24,048 nucleotides of DNA from Caldilineaceae bacterium (lineage in GTDB: Bacteria > Chloroflexota > Anaerolineae > Caldilineales > Caldilineaceae): the NCBI GenBank assembly GCA_028819675.1, contig JAPPKT010000384.1, positions 1-24,048 of the forward strand, in the 5' to 3' direction. This document shows, piece after piece, positions 1 through 10,486 of the stretch. The translations under genes and the position numbers were made by a program. Numbering within the stretch: position 1 is the stretch's first letter; the number at the start of each line of letters is the position of its first letter. The notes beneath the pieces are model-generated. The model made no database searches and was not told the DNA's origin. It saw only the letters and a list, made by a program, of their open reading frames with translations.

Positions 1-514
1 TGGGGGGGGCCCCCCCCCCCCCAACGCCCCCTCTCCTACAACACGCCTCATCGACACTGGTGTCGACATTGGCGATAAGTGCCTGTTCGACCGGGCTTCG
101 CCAGACCACGTTCCGCCGTCCCTATCAATTCCCCGTATGCACCGGCCTTGTTCCTGCCCTCGCACCCTCCCCAGTTGAAGGACTCCATCGTACGGCCAGG
201 CCTGGCGCCTGCACTGCGCCTCGCCCAACGACGGTAAACGGTTCCAGCCACCGCTGGCACTGATTCCCCGCCAAACTGTTCCCACCCCATATCTGGGTTG
301 CACCCATATCGATTGACTTCAAGAAGCTTGCCGACGGGTCGCATTGAAGGATCTTTTCGGCAGCCCCGCCCCTATCCTATCGAATCCCTCGAACATGTAG
401 TCATCTCCTCCACGTTGAACGCGTTTACGAAGGGTAGGAACTTTCGCTATCAGAAATCGCTATGCTATACTTTCGCGGGAGTTTGTTAAATTCCACACAA
501 ACGGATTCTCGGCA
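1..514. other. Window edge and non-coding region upstream of nuoA
   Basis: No convincing gene lies here. Bases 2-22 are eight G followed by thirteen C, a self-complementary homopolymer block typical of a contig edge or sequencing artefact. A perfect 7-bp inverted repeat with a 2-base spacer sits at 51-66 (TCGACAC-TG-GTGTCGA) and could be an operator or a chance palindrome. The open frames in this stretch overlap on both strands, have no clear ribosome binding site and resemble no family I recognise. The last 50 bases probably hold the nuo promoter. Confidence 0.6.
443..471 (+). promoter_or_regulatory. Candidate promoter of the nuo cluster
   Basis: TATACT at 466-471 is a good -10 match to TATAAT. 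The hexamer 17 bases upstream (TTCGCT, 443-448) is a poor -35. Transcription from here would leave a leader of roughly 35 bases before the nuoA ATG. It is the best-placed promoter-like sequence before the first gene, but the weak -35 keeps the call tentative. Confidence 0.35.
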
Positions 515-871
515 ATGCTCAGTCAATATTTCTTCATACTTGTTATGTCCGGCTTGGCGGTCGTGTTGCCTCTTGCCGCCATCGTGATGGGACATTTCCT
601 TGGTCCCCGCCGGCCCGATGAGATCAAGAACGACATCTACGAGAGCGGCGTCGAAACCATAGGCGAGACTTGGGTGCAATTCCGGGCTCAGTACTACCTG
701 ATTGGCTTGGTCTTCGTCGTGTTCGATGTTGAAGCCCTCTTCCTTTTTCCAATTGCGGTTGCATACCAGCAACTGGAAATGTTTGCAGTGTTCGCGACAA
801 TCTTCTTTGTTCTCCTGCTCGTGATTGGACTCATGTACGACTGGCGCAAGGGTGCCCTGGAGTGGCAGTAG
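515..871 (+). CDS. nuoA: NADH-quinone oxidoreductase subunit A
   Basis: Membrane subunit of respiratory complex I, at the junction between peripheral and membrane arms. The 118-residue product has the usual length and three membrane segments (about residues 5-28, 62-84 and 90-110). The family signature is clear: the Y-E-S-G loop after the first helix (near residue 43, part of the conserved quinone-site loop) and VFVVFDVEALFLFP at the second helix, with its conserved Asp and Glu. The Shine-Dalgarno sequence is weak (GGAT about 9 bases before ATG). It is the first gene of the cluster; nuoB, which usually follows, is absent and nuoH comes next after an 85-base gap. Confidence 0.95.
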   Translation: MLSQYFFILVMSGLAVVLPLAAIVMGHFLGPRRPDEIKNDIYESGVETIGETWVQFRAQYYLIGLVFVVFDVEALFLFPIAVAYQQLEMFAVFATIFFVLLLVIGLMYDWRKGALEWQ

Positions 872-956
872 GCCCGGTCTTCATGCTGCCCTTTACTGTT
901 CAGATTGCGGTCCCCAAAGGCCTTGATTTCTCAGCTGCCTGTTTGGAGGAAGAGCT

Positions 957-2198
<1,242 letters not shown>

Positions 2199-2296
2199 GT
2201 CTTTTCTGACGAGATTCAGACAGAACAGGGCTTCGCCACAGTTCCAGGGCACTGGCATTCGTCAAGTCATTTCCCACCACGAAGGCAGGGATTCCC

Positions 2297-2827
2297 ATGC
2301 AGTTACCGCTGGGCATTGAGGTACCGATTCCAACATTTGAACAATTCGTGTTCATCCAGGTGGCTTTGCTCACAGCCGTAGCCGGTCTGGCCGTTGTCAT
2401 CAGCCGCAACCTCTTTCACAGCGCCCTGGCCCTGACGCTGACCTTTTTCGGCGTCGCCGGTGTCTACGTCTTTCTGGAAGCCGAATTTCTGGCGGTCAGC
2501 CAGGTACTTGTATACGTCGGCGCGATCGCCATGTTGATCGCGTTTGCCATCATGCTCACGCGCAGCATGATGTACGGACGCACCTCTCCTTTAAATAATC
2601 AGTGGGGAAAGTCGTCACTGTTTGCTTTTCTCTTTTTTGTCGCACTGCTTGCCTTTGCACGGGCAACGCCGTGGCCGGCCGCTGGCGAAGAAGTCGTTGC
2701 CGACGAAGCCCTGATTGGCGCGCTCGGAAGAGAGTTCGTAACGAACTACGTCATCGCTTTTGAAGTTCTGGGGCTGCTGCTGCTTGTGGCATTGGTCGGT
2801 GCCGTCCTGTTGGCGCGCGATCGCTAG
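2297..2827 (+). CDS. nuoJ: NADH-quinone oxidoreductase subunit J
   Basis: Membrane subunit of complex I that neighbours NuoA, NuoH and NuoK and contains the pi-bulge helix involved in coupling. The 176-residue protein has five predicted membrane helices. The conserved segment is SRNLFHSALALTLTFFGVAG followed by FLEAEFLAVSQVLVYVGAI, the typical third-helix region with its conserved Tyr. A purine-rich stretch (GGCAGGGA) 8-14 bases before the ATG may serve as ribosome binding site. It lies 98 bases after nuoH and 78 bases before nuoK. These gaps are wide for nuo operons, where genes often overlap. Confidence 0.94.
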   Translation: MQLPLGIEVPIPTFEQFVFIQVALLTAVAGLAVVISRNLFHSALALTLTFFGVAGVYVFLEAEFLAVSQVLVYVGAIAMLIAFAIMLTRSMMYGRTSPLNNQWGKSSLFAFLFFVALLAFARATPWPAAGEEVVADEALIGALGREFVTNYVIAFEVLGLLLLVALVGAVLLARDR

Positions 2828-2905
2828 GCCTCCTGCTCTACGAAATCGGTTCCTGCATTGAAACATGACCGGTTTCTTGCCACTGCATCTGTTTGGGGTT
2901 GATCT

Positions 2906-3220
2906 ATGGTTCCGCTTAGCTGGTATCTGATGCTCGCCGCTTTCCTGTTTTCGTGCGGCCTGTACGGCGCGCTTGCGCGGCGCAACGCAATTGCCATGCT
3001 CATGGGCATCGAACTGATGCTCAACGCTGCCAACATCAACCTGGTGGCATTTTGGCGTCATGGTGTCGGTCCTATGGAGGATCTGACCGGGCAGGTCTTT
3101 GCGGTGTTGATCATCGGCCTCGCCGCAGCCGAGGCCGCCGTGGGCCTGGCGCTCATCATCGCTGTCTACCGAGAGCGGCGCACTATCGATGTTGACGAGT
3201 TGGACATACTTGCAGGGTGA
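2906..3220 (+). CDS. nuoK: NADH-quinone oxidoreductase subunit K
   Basis: Small three-helix antiporter-like subunit of the proton path in the complex I membrane arm. The 104 residues match the family length. Both conserved membrane glutamates are visible: the one in [19 protein letters not shown] (helix 2) and the one in [16 protein letters not shown] (helix 3). GGGG about 9 bases before the ATG may be the ribosome binding site. An unusual extra gene separates it from nuoL. Confidence 0.95.
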   Translation: MVPLSWYLMLAAFLFSCGLYGALARRNAIAMLMGIELMLNAANINLVAFWRHGVGPMEDLTGQVFAVLIIGLAAAEAAVGLALIIAVYRERRTIDVDELDILAG

Positions 3221-3259
3221 GTCGCCCTGAACGGGTAGAACGGCGCCGTCGCTGGCGTC

Positions 3260-3637
3260 GTGTGCGGAGATAACCGGAACCAGGTGGCCAGGAAGCAGCT
3301 GACGGGAACACTTGAAGAACAGTGCAGCTTTCTCTACCAGCTCGCACAGGAAAAGATGGAGGACGGCAACTATACGGGTGCCGTCTATGCACTTAAAGAG
3401 ATCGTTAGACATAAGCCCGATTACGGCGACGCAGCACAGCTGTTGGAGAAGGCCCGCCAGCACAAAAAAGCGCAATCGTTTCGACTGATCATCTCCCTTG
3501 CCGGGGCGGTCCTGTTTGCAGGCATCGGCTCGACGGCCGGAGTGCCTAACGATCTGTGGCTGTTCGTGCTGGCATTTGCCGGTCTGCTTGTCGGGTACGT
3601 GTTCGCCAATCTGATTCGACGTCAGGCTACGTTATAG
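3260..3637 (+). CDS. Small TPR-like membrane protein of unknown function between nuoK and nuoL
   Basis: I do not recognise this gene. The 125-residue product has a soluble N-terminal half with a helix-turn-helix pattern like a single tetratricopeptide repeat (QLAQEKMEDGNYTGAVYALK, then a second helix ending near residue 67). A basic stretch follows, then two hydrophobic segments (about residues 74-91 and 96-116) ending in a basic tail (LIRRQATL), suggesting a membrane hairpin with the repeat in the cytoplasm. The start is uncertain: GTG at 3260 gives the longest form but has no ribosome binding site; GTG at 3284 follows GGAGAT at a long 14-base spacing. The position inside the nuo cluster, 39 bases after nuoK and 69 before nuoL, suggests a role in complex I assembly or stability, which is inference only. 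Confidence 0.7.
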   Translation: MCGDNRNQVARKQLTGTLEEQCSFLYQLAQEKMEDGNYTGAVYALKEIVRHKPDYGDAAQLLEKARQHKKAQSFRLIISLAGAVLFAGIGSTAGVPNDLWLFVLAFAGLLVGYVFANLIRRQATL

Positions 3638-3706
3638 GCCTGGCATTACTACTCTGAACTGATCACAGAAGACCGTCCGGTTTCCATTCTTACCTGAGGC
3701 TCTTTT

Positions 3707-5929
3707 ATGGAAGGACTATTCAGCGTCACCTGGGTTGTGCCGATTCCCCCTTTCCTGGCATTCCTGGCGATCCTGCTCTTTCTGAACAAAAACAAGCGGG
3801 GCAGTGCACTGACCGCAATCGGCTCGGCTATTCTCAGTTGCATACTGGGCTGGGGGATCGCCTTTGCCTCATTCTTCAGTGATCACTTCGGCGAGCATCC
3901 GGTTGACGAGGCGATATACTCTATTCCCACAGGCGCAACGGAGTTCGTCATTGGCTACGCGGTGGATCCGGCCAATGCCCTGATGCTCTTCATGGTGCCC
4001 TTCCTGGTGTTGATGATATTCATCTACTCCAGCGGCTACATGAGTTTCCCCCACCATCTCAGTGCAGAACAGTACCCTACAGCCTACGCACAGGGCAAAG
4101 ACCCCCGCTACAGCCGCTTCATGGCCTACATCTGTCTGTTCGCGACCGGCATGCTCGGTCTGGTCGTCGCCAACAATCTGCTCCAGTTCTTTGTCTTCTG
4201 GGAAATAATGGGGCTTTGCAGCTATCTGTTGATCGGTTTCTGGTACGAAAAGGCGGCTGCTAGGGCAGCCGCAGTCAAGGCGTTCATCACCACCCGCATC
4301 GGCGACGCCCTGCTAATGATCGGCCTGATCCTGCTGTATGTGCGCAGCGAGCCGAGCAGCCTTCGCTTCAGCGAGCTCTTCACCGAAGCAAATCTGGATC
4401 AGCTCGCCCATTCTCTGGTCAACATACCCCTCTTCGGCGAAGTCCACTGGATTTCGCTCATCGGCGTGCTCATATTCTGCGGCGCCATCGGCAAGAGCGC
4501 CCAGTTCCCGCTGCACATCTGGTTGCCCGATGCCATGGAAGGGCCGACGCCTGTAAGCGCCATGATTCATGCGGCCACGATGGTGTCAGCCGGTGTCTTC
4601 CTGCTCGTCCGGATGTTCCCGATCTACGAGTTTTCCGGCGAAGTCTCCACCGGTACGCTGCAATTCGTCGCCTTCATCGGCGCCTTTACCGCCCTGTTCG
4701 CAGCCACAATTGCCGTGGCTCAGTGGGATATCAAACGGGTGCTGGCCTACTCCACGATCTCTCAGTTGGGGTATATGGTTGCCGCCATCGGCATGGGTGC
4801 CTACGTGGCCGCGCTCTTCCACCTGTTGACCCACGCCTTCTTCAAGGCTCTCCTGTTCCTCGGTTCCGGCAGCGTAATTCACGGCGTGGAACACGGCTAC
4901 CATCACGCACACGAGCACGCTCACGACGACCATGGCGATGGCCACGCTGAAAATATCGTCCGCCGCGCCGATGGCGTCCTCGACACCGAAGACGCCCAGG
5001 ACATGCGCAACATGGGTGGCCTGCTGTCAAGAATGCCCCGTACAGGCTGGACCTTCATCATAGGCGGGCTGGCCCTCTCAGGCTTTCCTCTGGTCACCGC
5101 AGGCTTCTGGTCCAAGGATGAGATCCTGGCATTTGCCTGGGACGGCAGCCATCAGTGGGTATTCTGGACGCTGGCCTTGGCTGCCTTCCTCACCGCCTTC
5201 TACACTATGCGCCAGATCGGTCTGACCTTCCTCGGCCGGGCGCGCACGGAGGGAGCCTCGCACGCCCCGGAGAGCGTCGCTAGTATGACGACGCCGCTGA
5301 TTCTGATCAGCGTCTTCGCCATCGCCGGCGGCTGGTTCGGCATTCCCGATGCATTCCCGGTACTTGGCGCCATCGTTCCCAACTGGATCGGGCACTTCCT
5401 CGAACCATACATGAAGTACATGCACCTGTACCCGCATCATCCGGATTTCAATTTTGTACCGTTGGCAGTCTCGATCGTGGTCGCGCTCGGCGGCCTCGGA
5501 GCCGGCTACCTGGTCTACGGACAGGGCCTGAAGGAAGGCCAGACGGATCCCGTCGCCCGGTTCCTCGGTCCGATCTGGTGGATGTGGCACCGCAAGTACT
5601 GGATAGACGAACTGTACAATGGCACGATCGTGCTCTTCACAATGTGGTTGAGCCGCTTCCTGGCCCTGTTCGACCGCGATTGGATTATCGACTGGTTCGT
5701 CAACGGGGTTGGCCGGATAGCCATCCGGATCGGTGATCTCTCTGCTGCCTTCGACAGATTCGTCGTTGACGGTTTCGTGGACGGCGTCGGCTGGATCTCC
5801 GATCAGGCCGGCCACATTGCCCGCCTGTTGCAGGACGGCCGCGTGCAGACATATCTGCTTTTCGGTATGTTGATCCTGGCCGTATGGCTATTCCTGAACG
5901 TGCTTCCCATGATACTTACCCTGGTGTAA
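3707..5929 (+). CDS. nuoL: NADH-quinone oxidoreductase subunit L
   Basis: Antiporter-like proton-pumping subunit at the distal end of the complex I membrane arm. The 740-residue length is in the upper family range. Core landmarks are [38 protein letters not shown] and [12 protein letters not shown], and the C-terminus carries the long lateral helix and final membrane anchor. Residues 390-413 form a loop with nine histidines in 22 residues (H392 to H413) plus several Asp/Glu, before [10 protein letters not shown] partial internal duplication is visible near the C-terminus ([17 protein letters not shown] and [16 protein letters not shown]). TGAGG lies 8-12 bases before the ATG. Confidence 0.96.
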   Translation: MEGLFSVTWVVPIPPFLAFLAILLFLNKNKRGSALTAIGSAILSCILGWGIAFASFFSDHFGEHPVDEAIYSIPTGATEFVIGYAVDPANALMLFMVPFLVLMIFIYSSGYMSFPHHLSAEQYPTAYAQGKDPRYSRFMAYICLFATGMLGLVVANNLLQFFVFWEIMGLCSYLLIGFWYEKAAARAAAVKAFITTRIGDALLMIGLILLYVRSEPSSLRFSELFTEANLDQLAHSLVNIPLFGEVHWISLIGVLIFCGAIGKSAQFPLHIWLPDAMEGPTPVSAMIHAATMVSAGVFLLVRMFPIYEFSGEVSTGTLQFVAFIGAFTALFAATIAVAQWDIKRVLAYSTISQLGYMVAAIGMGAYVAALFHLLTHAFFKALLFLGSGSVIHGVEHGYHHAHEHAHDDHGDGHAENIVRRADGVLDTEDAQDMRNMGGLLSRMPRTGWTFIIGGLALSGFPLVTAGFWSKDEILAFAWDGSHQWVFWTLALAAFLTAFYTMRQIGLTFLGRARTEGASHAPESVASMTTPLILISVFAIAGGWFGIPDAFPVLGAIVPNWIGHFLEPYMKYMHLYPHHPDFNFVPLAVSIVVALGGLGAGYLVYGQGLKEGQTDPVARFLGPIWWMWHRKYWIDELYNGTIVLFTMWLSRFLALFDRDWIIDWFVNGVGRIAIRIGDLSAAFDRFVVDGFVDGVGWISDQAGHIARLLQDGRVQTYLLFGMLILAVWLFLNVLPMILTLV

Positions 5930-5937
5930 GGAGCGGC

Positions 5938-5966
5938 GCCGGTTCGAGTACATCCTTTCGAACGGC
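5938..5966 (+). other. Intergenic hairpin between nuoL and nuoM
   Basis: GCCGGTTCGA (5938-5947) can pair with TCGAACGGC (5958-5966), giving nine base pairs with one bulged G and a 10-base loop. There is no T-run after it, so a full terminator is unlikely. It may stabilise the transcript or be incidental. Confidence 0.35.
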
Positions 5967-6022
5967 AGCGGATCTGACTGGCCAGTCTGGCTTTAACCTA
6001 AACTCTGCTTGGAGACGGCTTC

Positions 6023-7621
6023 ATGGATTCACCTGATTCAATTGTCCTGACAATACTGCTCTTTTGGCCGCTGGTGTCAGCTCTCCTGGTCATTTTGCTT
6101 GGTAGCAGCGACAGCCTGATCAAGAAAGGCTCGATCTGGGCCAGTCTGCTCCCACTTGGCCTGAGCATCTATCTCCTGTTTGCGTACGACTCCGACACGG
6201 GAGGTATGCAGTTTGAGCAGGTCGCCAAGTGGATTCCGCAGCTCAACGCCGGCTACCACCTGGGCGTCGATGGGCTGAGCGTCCCGCTGATCTTCCTCAC
6301 TGCCCTGCTTAGCACACTGAGTCTTTACTACAGCGCCGGCGTTATCAACGAACGTGTCAAGGAATACTTCTTTCTGATGCACCTGCTGGAATTCAGCATG
6401 ATCGGCGTGTTTCTGGCCCTGGACTACGTCCTCTTCTACGTCTTTTGGGAGATCAGCCTGGTTCCGATGTACTTTCTCATCGGCATCTGGGGCGGCGAGA
6501 ATCGCGGGTACGCCGCCACCAAGTTCTTCATCTATACCTTGGTGGGCTCAGTGGCGATGCTGCTGGCGATTCTGGGCGTCTATTTCGCAACTGGCACTTT
6601 CGACATCGTTGAAGCCGCTGCGGCCCAGCCCTTCGCCGGCAACCTGACACTCGCCAGCTTGGCGTTCTGGGGCTTTTTCCTGGGCTTTGCCTTCAAAGTG
6701 CCCAGCTTCCCCTTCCACACCTGGTTGCCCGATGCCCATACCGAGGCGCCAACCGCCGGCTCCGTCATTCTGGCCGGCGTCCTGCTGAAGTTGGGCGCCT
6801 ACGGTATGTTGCGCATCATGTTGCCCAGCTTCCCCGAGGCCTCCGTCTACTGGGCAACCTGGATTGTGGGGCTGGGAGCAATCGCTATCGTATACGGTGC
6901 ATTCGTCTGCGTGGCCCAGACCGACCTCAAGCGCTTGATCGCATACAGCTCCGTCAGTCACATGGGCTACGTGATGCTGGGGATCGGAGCCGCCGCCGCA
7001 GTGATGACCCCCGAGGCCTTGGCCGGCGCGGTCAACCGCTTCGGCCTCAGCGCACAAGCCATTCAGGACAGCGCCGCGATGGCGCTAAACGGTGCCGCAC
7101 TCCAGATGTTCAACCACGGCATCATCACCGGAGCCCTGTTCTTCCTCGTCGGCATCATCTACGAACGCGCGCATTCACGTGACCTGTCGAAGTTCGGCGG
7201 GCTGGCGACCAAGACGCCGCACTTCTACGGCCTGATGCTGACGGCCGCCTTCGCCAGTCTGGGGCTTCCCGGTCTGGCCGGTTTCTGGGCAGAGCTGTTC
7301 ACCTTCCGCGGGGCCTTTGCCATCATGCCCTACTGGGCCGCCTTCGGCACGATCGGCATCGTAATCACCGCCGTCTACATTCTCTATCGCATTATCCAGA
7401 ATGTCTTCCTTGGCGAGTACGACCCGAGCAAACTCTCGCACTGGACTACGGTGCAAGGCGAACACGCCGACGGCCCAACCGACATGGTTGGGTTTGAGAA
7501 AGTGACAATGTGGCCGCTGATCGCGGCGATGTTCCTGATCGGAATCTACCCAACGCCTCTGGTGAAATACTTTAATCAGTCAGCCCGGGAGCTCCTGGCC
7601 TTTGTACAGAATCTCGTCTGA
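6023..7621 (+). CDS. nuoM: NADH-quinone oxidoreductase subunit M
   Basis: Antiporter-like proton-pumping subunit of the complex I membrane arm, 532 residues with about 14 membrane helices. Clear family motifs are LFYVFWEISLVPMYFLIGIW with the conserved Glu, FPFHTWLPDAHTEAPTAGSV and IAYSSVSHMGYVMLGI. Between SHMGYVMLGI and LNGAALQMFNHGIITGALFF there is an insertion of roughly 30 residues compared with E. coli NuoM, where these two segments almost adjoin. GGAG lies 8 bases before the ATG. It is flanked by 93-base gaps to nuoL and nuoN. Confidence 0.96.
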   Translation: MDSPDSIVLTILLFWPLVSALLVILLGSSDSLIKKGSIWASLLPLGLSIYLLFAYDSDTGGMQFEQVAKWIPQLNAGYHLGVDGLSVPLIFLTALLSTLSLYYSAGVINERVKEYFFLMHLLEFSMIGVFLALDYVLFYVFWEISLVPMYFLIGIWGGENRGYAATKFFIYTLVGSVAMLLAILGVYFATGTFDIVEAAAAQPFAGNLTLASLAFWGFFLGFAFKVPSFPFHTWLPDAHTEAPTAGSVILAGVLLKLGAYGMLRIMLPSFPEASVYWATWIVGLGAIAIVYGAFVCVAQTDLKRLIAYSSVSHMGYVMLGIGAAAAVMTPEALAGAVNRFGLSAQAIQDSAAMALNGAALQMFNHGIITGALFFLVGIIYERAHSRDLSKFGGLATKTPHFYGLMLTAAFASLGLPGLAGFWAELFTFRGAFAIMPYWAAFGTIGIVITAVYILYRIIQNVFLGEYDPSKLSHWTTVQGEHADGPTDMVGFEKVTMWPLIAAMFLIGIYPTPLVKYFNQSARELLAFVQNLV

Positions 7622-7714
7622 ACACTGCAGTGACCGGGCGTTTTCTGACAGCGGCGGCTTGACTCTGCGGCTGCAGACTGGCGACAACCGGAACTGTCAC
7701 ATGGAGAGCAATTT

Positions 7715-9220
7715 GTGGGCGACTTAGGATATATCGCACCCGAAATCATACTTCTCATCGGCGGCCTGTTCATCTTCTGCCTGGATCTGGCCTACGATCC
7801 CGGCGTGGGCAGAAAATCGGGGCTGAGCTACATGGCGTTGTCGGCACTGTTTCTGACCGCTGCCCTGGTTGCCGTCGTATTCCAACTTGATATCTCGGAT
7901 CCGGAAGCAGGACCGAAGATCGCATACTCGATGATGACGATCGACAACTTCGGCAGCTTCATCAAGGTCACCATCTTTTCCGGCATGATCCTGACCACCA
8001 TCGCCGGTGGCCGTTATATGAACCGCCGTTCCGGCAATCAGGGCGAGTTCTGGACCTTCTTCCTGATGGTCAGCCTGGCCATGAGCATTGCAGTCAGTGC
8101 AAACAACCTGGTGCTCGTATATCTCGCCATCGAATTCCTTTCGATAACCAGCTACATGCTGGCCGGTTTCCTGCGCGAGAACAGGCGCAGCAACGAAGCC
8201 GGACTCAAGTACTTCCTCTACGGGTCGATCGCCTCTGCCGTTATGCTGTACGGCATCAGCCTGCTCTACGGAGCAACAGGGTCCCTCTACATTCACGACA
8301 TCGCCGCCGAATTCTCCCGGCTGATGGGCGAATCCACGGAAGTAAGCGGCCTGGCCTTTGCCGCCCTGCCGGCGATGCTCCTGATTCTGGCCGGTTTGGG
8401 ATTTAAGGCAAGTTTGGCGCCCTTCTACCAGTGGGCTCCCGACACCTACGACGGCTCACCCACGCCGGTCGCCACCTATCTCTCCACCGCCTCAAAGGCC
8501 GCGGCCTTCGCTGTGCTGGCCCGTTTCTTCATCGTAGCCATGGCCTCATTCGAAGTCAACTGGGTGCCTGTCCTTGCTGCTTTCAGCATCATTACTATGA
8601 CGATGGGCAATCTCGCCGCGCTGCGACAGAACAGCGTCAAACGCATGATCGCATATAGTTCCGTGGCCCAGGCCGGCTACATCCTGATGGGATTGGTTGC
8701 CGTAACTTCCTCATCGCCCAGTGCGATGGACGGCCTCAACGGCGTCCTGCTCTATCTCTTCGCCTATCTGTTTACCAACGTCGGCGCATTTCTCGTGGTC
8801 ATGGCGTTGGAGGAAACCGTCGACAGCACCCATATCAGCGCCTACCGCGGTCTCATCAAGCGAGCGCCCTGGCTGGCTGTAATGTTTACCATCTTCCTGC
8901 TAAGCCTGACAGGCATCCCGCTCACGGGCGGTTTCTTCGGCAAGTTCTACGTCTTCGGCGCCGCCATCCAGCGTCAGTACTTCTGGCTGGCCGGAATTGG
9001 CATGATCAATGCCGGCATCGCTGCCTTCTACTACCTGCGCGTAGTTAGGGAGATGTTCTTTACCAGCGAAGGCGAAGGCGAGACTCTCGATGTCCCAATG
9101 GCTTTACAGACCAGTCTCCTGATCTGTACTCTCGCCACCCTCTGGATCGGTGTCTATCCCAGCGCAGTGCTTGACTGGGTGAGCAACGCCTCCGTCCAGC
9201 TGCTATCCGTTGTTCCCTAG
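7715..9220 (+). CDS. nuoN: NADH-quinone oxidoreductase subunit N
   Basis: Third antiporter-like subunit of the membrane arm, 501 residues. Characteristic stretches are LAIEFLSITSYMLAGF, the SNEAGLKYFLYGSIASAVML segment with its conserved Lys, APFYQWAPDTYDGSPTPVAT and MIAYSSVAQAGYILMG. Translation probably starts at GTG 7715, because GGAG lies 8 bases upstream and the nearby ATG at 7701 is in another frame that closes at once. It is the last gene of the nuo cluster and converges on the aldo/keto reductase, with four bases between the two stop codons. Confidence 0.96.
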   Translation: MGDLGYIAPEIILLIGGLFIFCLDLAYDPGVGRKSGLSYMALSALFLTAALVAVVFQLDISDPEAGPKIAYSMMTIDNFGSFIKVTIFSGMILTTIAGGRYMNRRSGNQGEFWTFFLMVSLAMSIAVSANNLVLVYLAIEFLSITSYMLAGFLRENRRSNEAGLKYFLYGSIASAVMLYGISLLYGATGSLYIHDIAAEFSRLMGESTEVSGLAFAALPAMLLILAGLGFKASLAPFYQWAPDTYDGSPTPVATYLSTASKAAAFAVLARFFIVAMASFEVNWVPVLAAFSIITMTMGNLAALRQNSVKRMIAYSSVAQAGYILMGLVAVTSSSPSAMDGLNGVLLYLFAYLFTNVGAFLVVMALEETVDSTHISAYRGLIKRAPWLAVMFTIFLLSLTGIPLTGGFFGKFYVFGAAIQRQYFWLAGIGMINAGIAAFYYLRVVREMFFTSEGEGETLDVPMALQTSLLICTLATLWIGVYPSAVLDWVSNASVQLLSVVP

Positions 9221-9223
9221 ACG

Positions 9224-9251
9224 CTCAGGGAGTGGGAGCATCCTCCCTGAG
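9224..9251. terminator. Hairpin at the nuoN / aldo-keto reductase convergence
   Basis: CTCAGGGAG (9224-9232) and CTCCCTGAG (9243-9251) form a perfect 9-bp stem with a 10-base loop. It begins 4 bases after the nuoN stop and overlaps the last codons of the convergent reductase. Position and symmetry suit a bidirectional terminator, but neither side has a clear T-run, so intrinsic termination is not certain. Confidence 0.5.
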
Positions 9252-10247
9252 TAGCCCCTCGGCTTTCAGTTCATTCCACAATTCCGCCGGGATTGGCCTC
9301 TGAAGCAGGCTGTAGTTCTCCTGTACGTGGGCGACTTCGATGGCGCCAGGAATGATGGCAGATACGATCGGGTTGGCCAGCAAGAACTGCAACGCAGCGC
9401 AGGGCAGCGGCGTCTGGTGTCGCTGGCAAATCTGCTCGATCCGTTCCGTCCTCTCCATCATCTCCTGTGAGGCAGGTGCGTAGAAGTACATGGCGCCCGG
9501 CACCGCGCCGGTTGCCAGAATCCCCGAAGCGAAGACCGCCCCGATTACGACATTGATTCCCCTCTGCTCGCAAAGAGGGAACTCCTCCTCCAACATCTCC
9601 TGCGTCAGCAAGTTATAGCCGTAGGCGACCAGAAAGAAATCAAGCTCGACAAGATCGAGAAAACGGGGAATCATCCCCAACTCGTTAATGCCCGCGCCCA
9701 CCCCTTTTATCAGACCGTGGCTGCGCAACTCGTCAAGAGCACGCCATCCGCTCGTAAACAGTTGATAGAGATAGGCATTTACGCGGGCCTCGGTTTCGTA
9801 AAAGTAAAAATCCAGGTCGTGAATCACCAGCAGGTCCACATTGGGTAGGCTGAGCCGTTGCAAGCTGTCCTCGTAGGAACGCATGATGCCATCATAACTG
9901 TAGTCAACCGTGAATTCGAAGGGTAAGGCCCCCCTGAAGGGCCCTGGCTCAAACGTTGCCGGGTCCCGTGCCGGCCGAAACACACGCCCAACTTTGGTGG
10001 AGAGTACGTACTCGTCCCGTGGTTTCTGTCGCAGGAAGTGGCCGACGCGGTGTTCGCTCTTGCCATTGCCGTAGAATGGCGACGTGTCATAGAACCGCAC
10101 GCCGACATCCCAGGCCGCCTGCAATACACCCTGTGCCGCACCTTCTTCAAGCACCTCGAACAAGTCCCCTAGAGGCGCCGTTCCTAGCCCAAACTCGGTT
10201 ACTGATGTCCCTGTACTACCAACTCCCCTCTGCGGAATGTTGTTCAT
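9225..10247 (-). CDS. Aldo/keto reductase (D-threo-aldose 1-dehydrogenase / L-fucose dehydrogenase-like)
   Basis: NAD(P)-dependent oxidoreductase of the aldo/keto reductase superfamily, cytoplasmic, 340 residues. The catalytic tetrad is intact: D54 and Y59 in YDTSPFYGNGKSE, K85 in LSTKVGR and H143 in LLVIHDLD. The early sequence FGLGTAPLGDLF and the long loop after K85 resemble the subgroup acting on fucose or threo-aldoses; pyridoxal 4-dehydrogenase belongs to a related branch, so the substrate cannot be named. AGGAGAG before the ATG supports the start. It is divergent from the methyltransferase and convergent with nuoN, so it is probably a single-gene transcript unrelated to complex I. Confidence 0.85.
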   Translation of the reverse strand: MNNIPQRGVGSTGTSVTEFGLGTAPLGDLFEVLEEGAAQGVLQAAWDVGVRFYDTSPFYGNGKSEHRVGHFLRQKPRDEYVLSTKVGRVFRPARDPATFEPGPFRGALPFEFTVDYSYDGIMRSYEDSLQRLSLPNVDLLVIHDLDFYFYETEARVNAYLYQLFTSGWRALDELRSHGLIKGVGAGINELGMIPRFLDLVELDFFLVAYGYNLLTQEMLEEEFPLCEQRGINVVIGAVFASGILATGAVPGAMYFYAPASQEMMERTERIEQICQRHQTPLPCAALQFLLANPIVSAIIPGAIEVAHVQENYSLLQRPIPAELWNELKAEGLLREDAPTP

Positions 10248-10343
10248 CGATCGCTCTCCTCGCGAAAGGTCGGCCCCGAATCAAAGCCTCAGTCAAAAAC
10301 AAGACCCACCTGTCTCCGGCAACTTTCTATATTCTGCTTTGGT

Positions 10344-10373
10344 TTGAAACCAGCACTACCTGTATGTTACTAT
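10344..10373 (+). promoter_or_regulatory. Candidate promoter for the methyltransferase-cupin pair
   Basis: TTGAAA (10344-10349) and TACTAT (10368-10373) are separated by 18 bases in the divergent gap between the reductase and the methyltransferase. The -35 is a good match and the -10 is moderate. The predicted leader is about 105 bases. Confidence 0.38.
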
Positions 10374-10486
10374 GAAACTATCTCCTGATACCATTCCGCC
10401 CCGAGGGATGGGAATCTGATCAGCTCTCGTCCAAAAGGTACTGAACTGTTGCCGCCGAGGCCGCTCAGCCACGGAGATATCAAACT

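Noticed and set aside
48..344. Overlapping open frames on both strands near the window start
   Set aside because: They lack ribosome binding sites, have odd Arg/Gly/Cys-rich compositions, match no family I know and overlap one another, as expected of GC-rich non-coding DNA.
9225..10247. Aldo/keto reductase as a vitamin B6 (pyridoxal) enzyme linked to pdxS/pdxT
   Set aside because: The family includes pyridoxal 4-dehydrogenase, but the gene is more than 8 kb from pdxS, on the other strand, and its closest look is to fucose/threo-aldose dehydrogenases.
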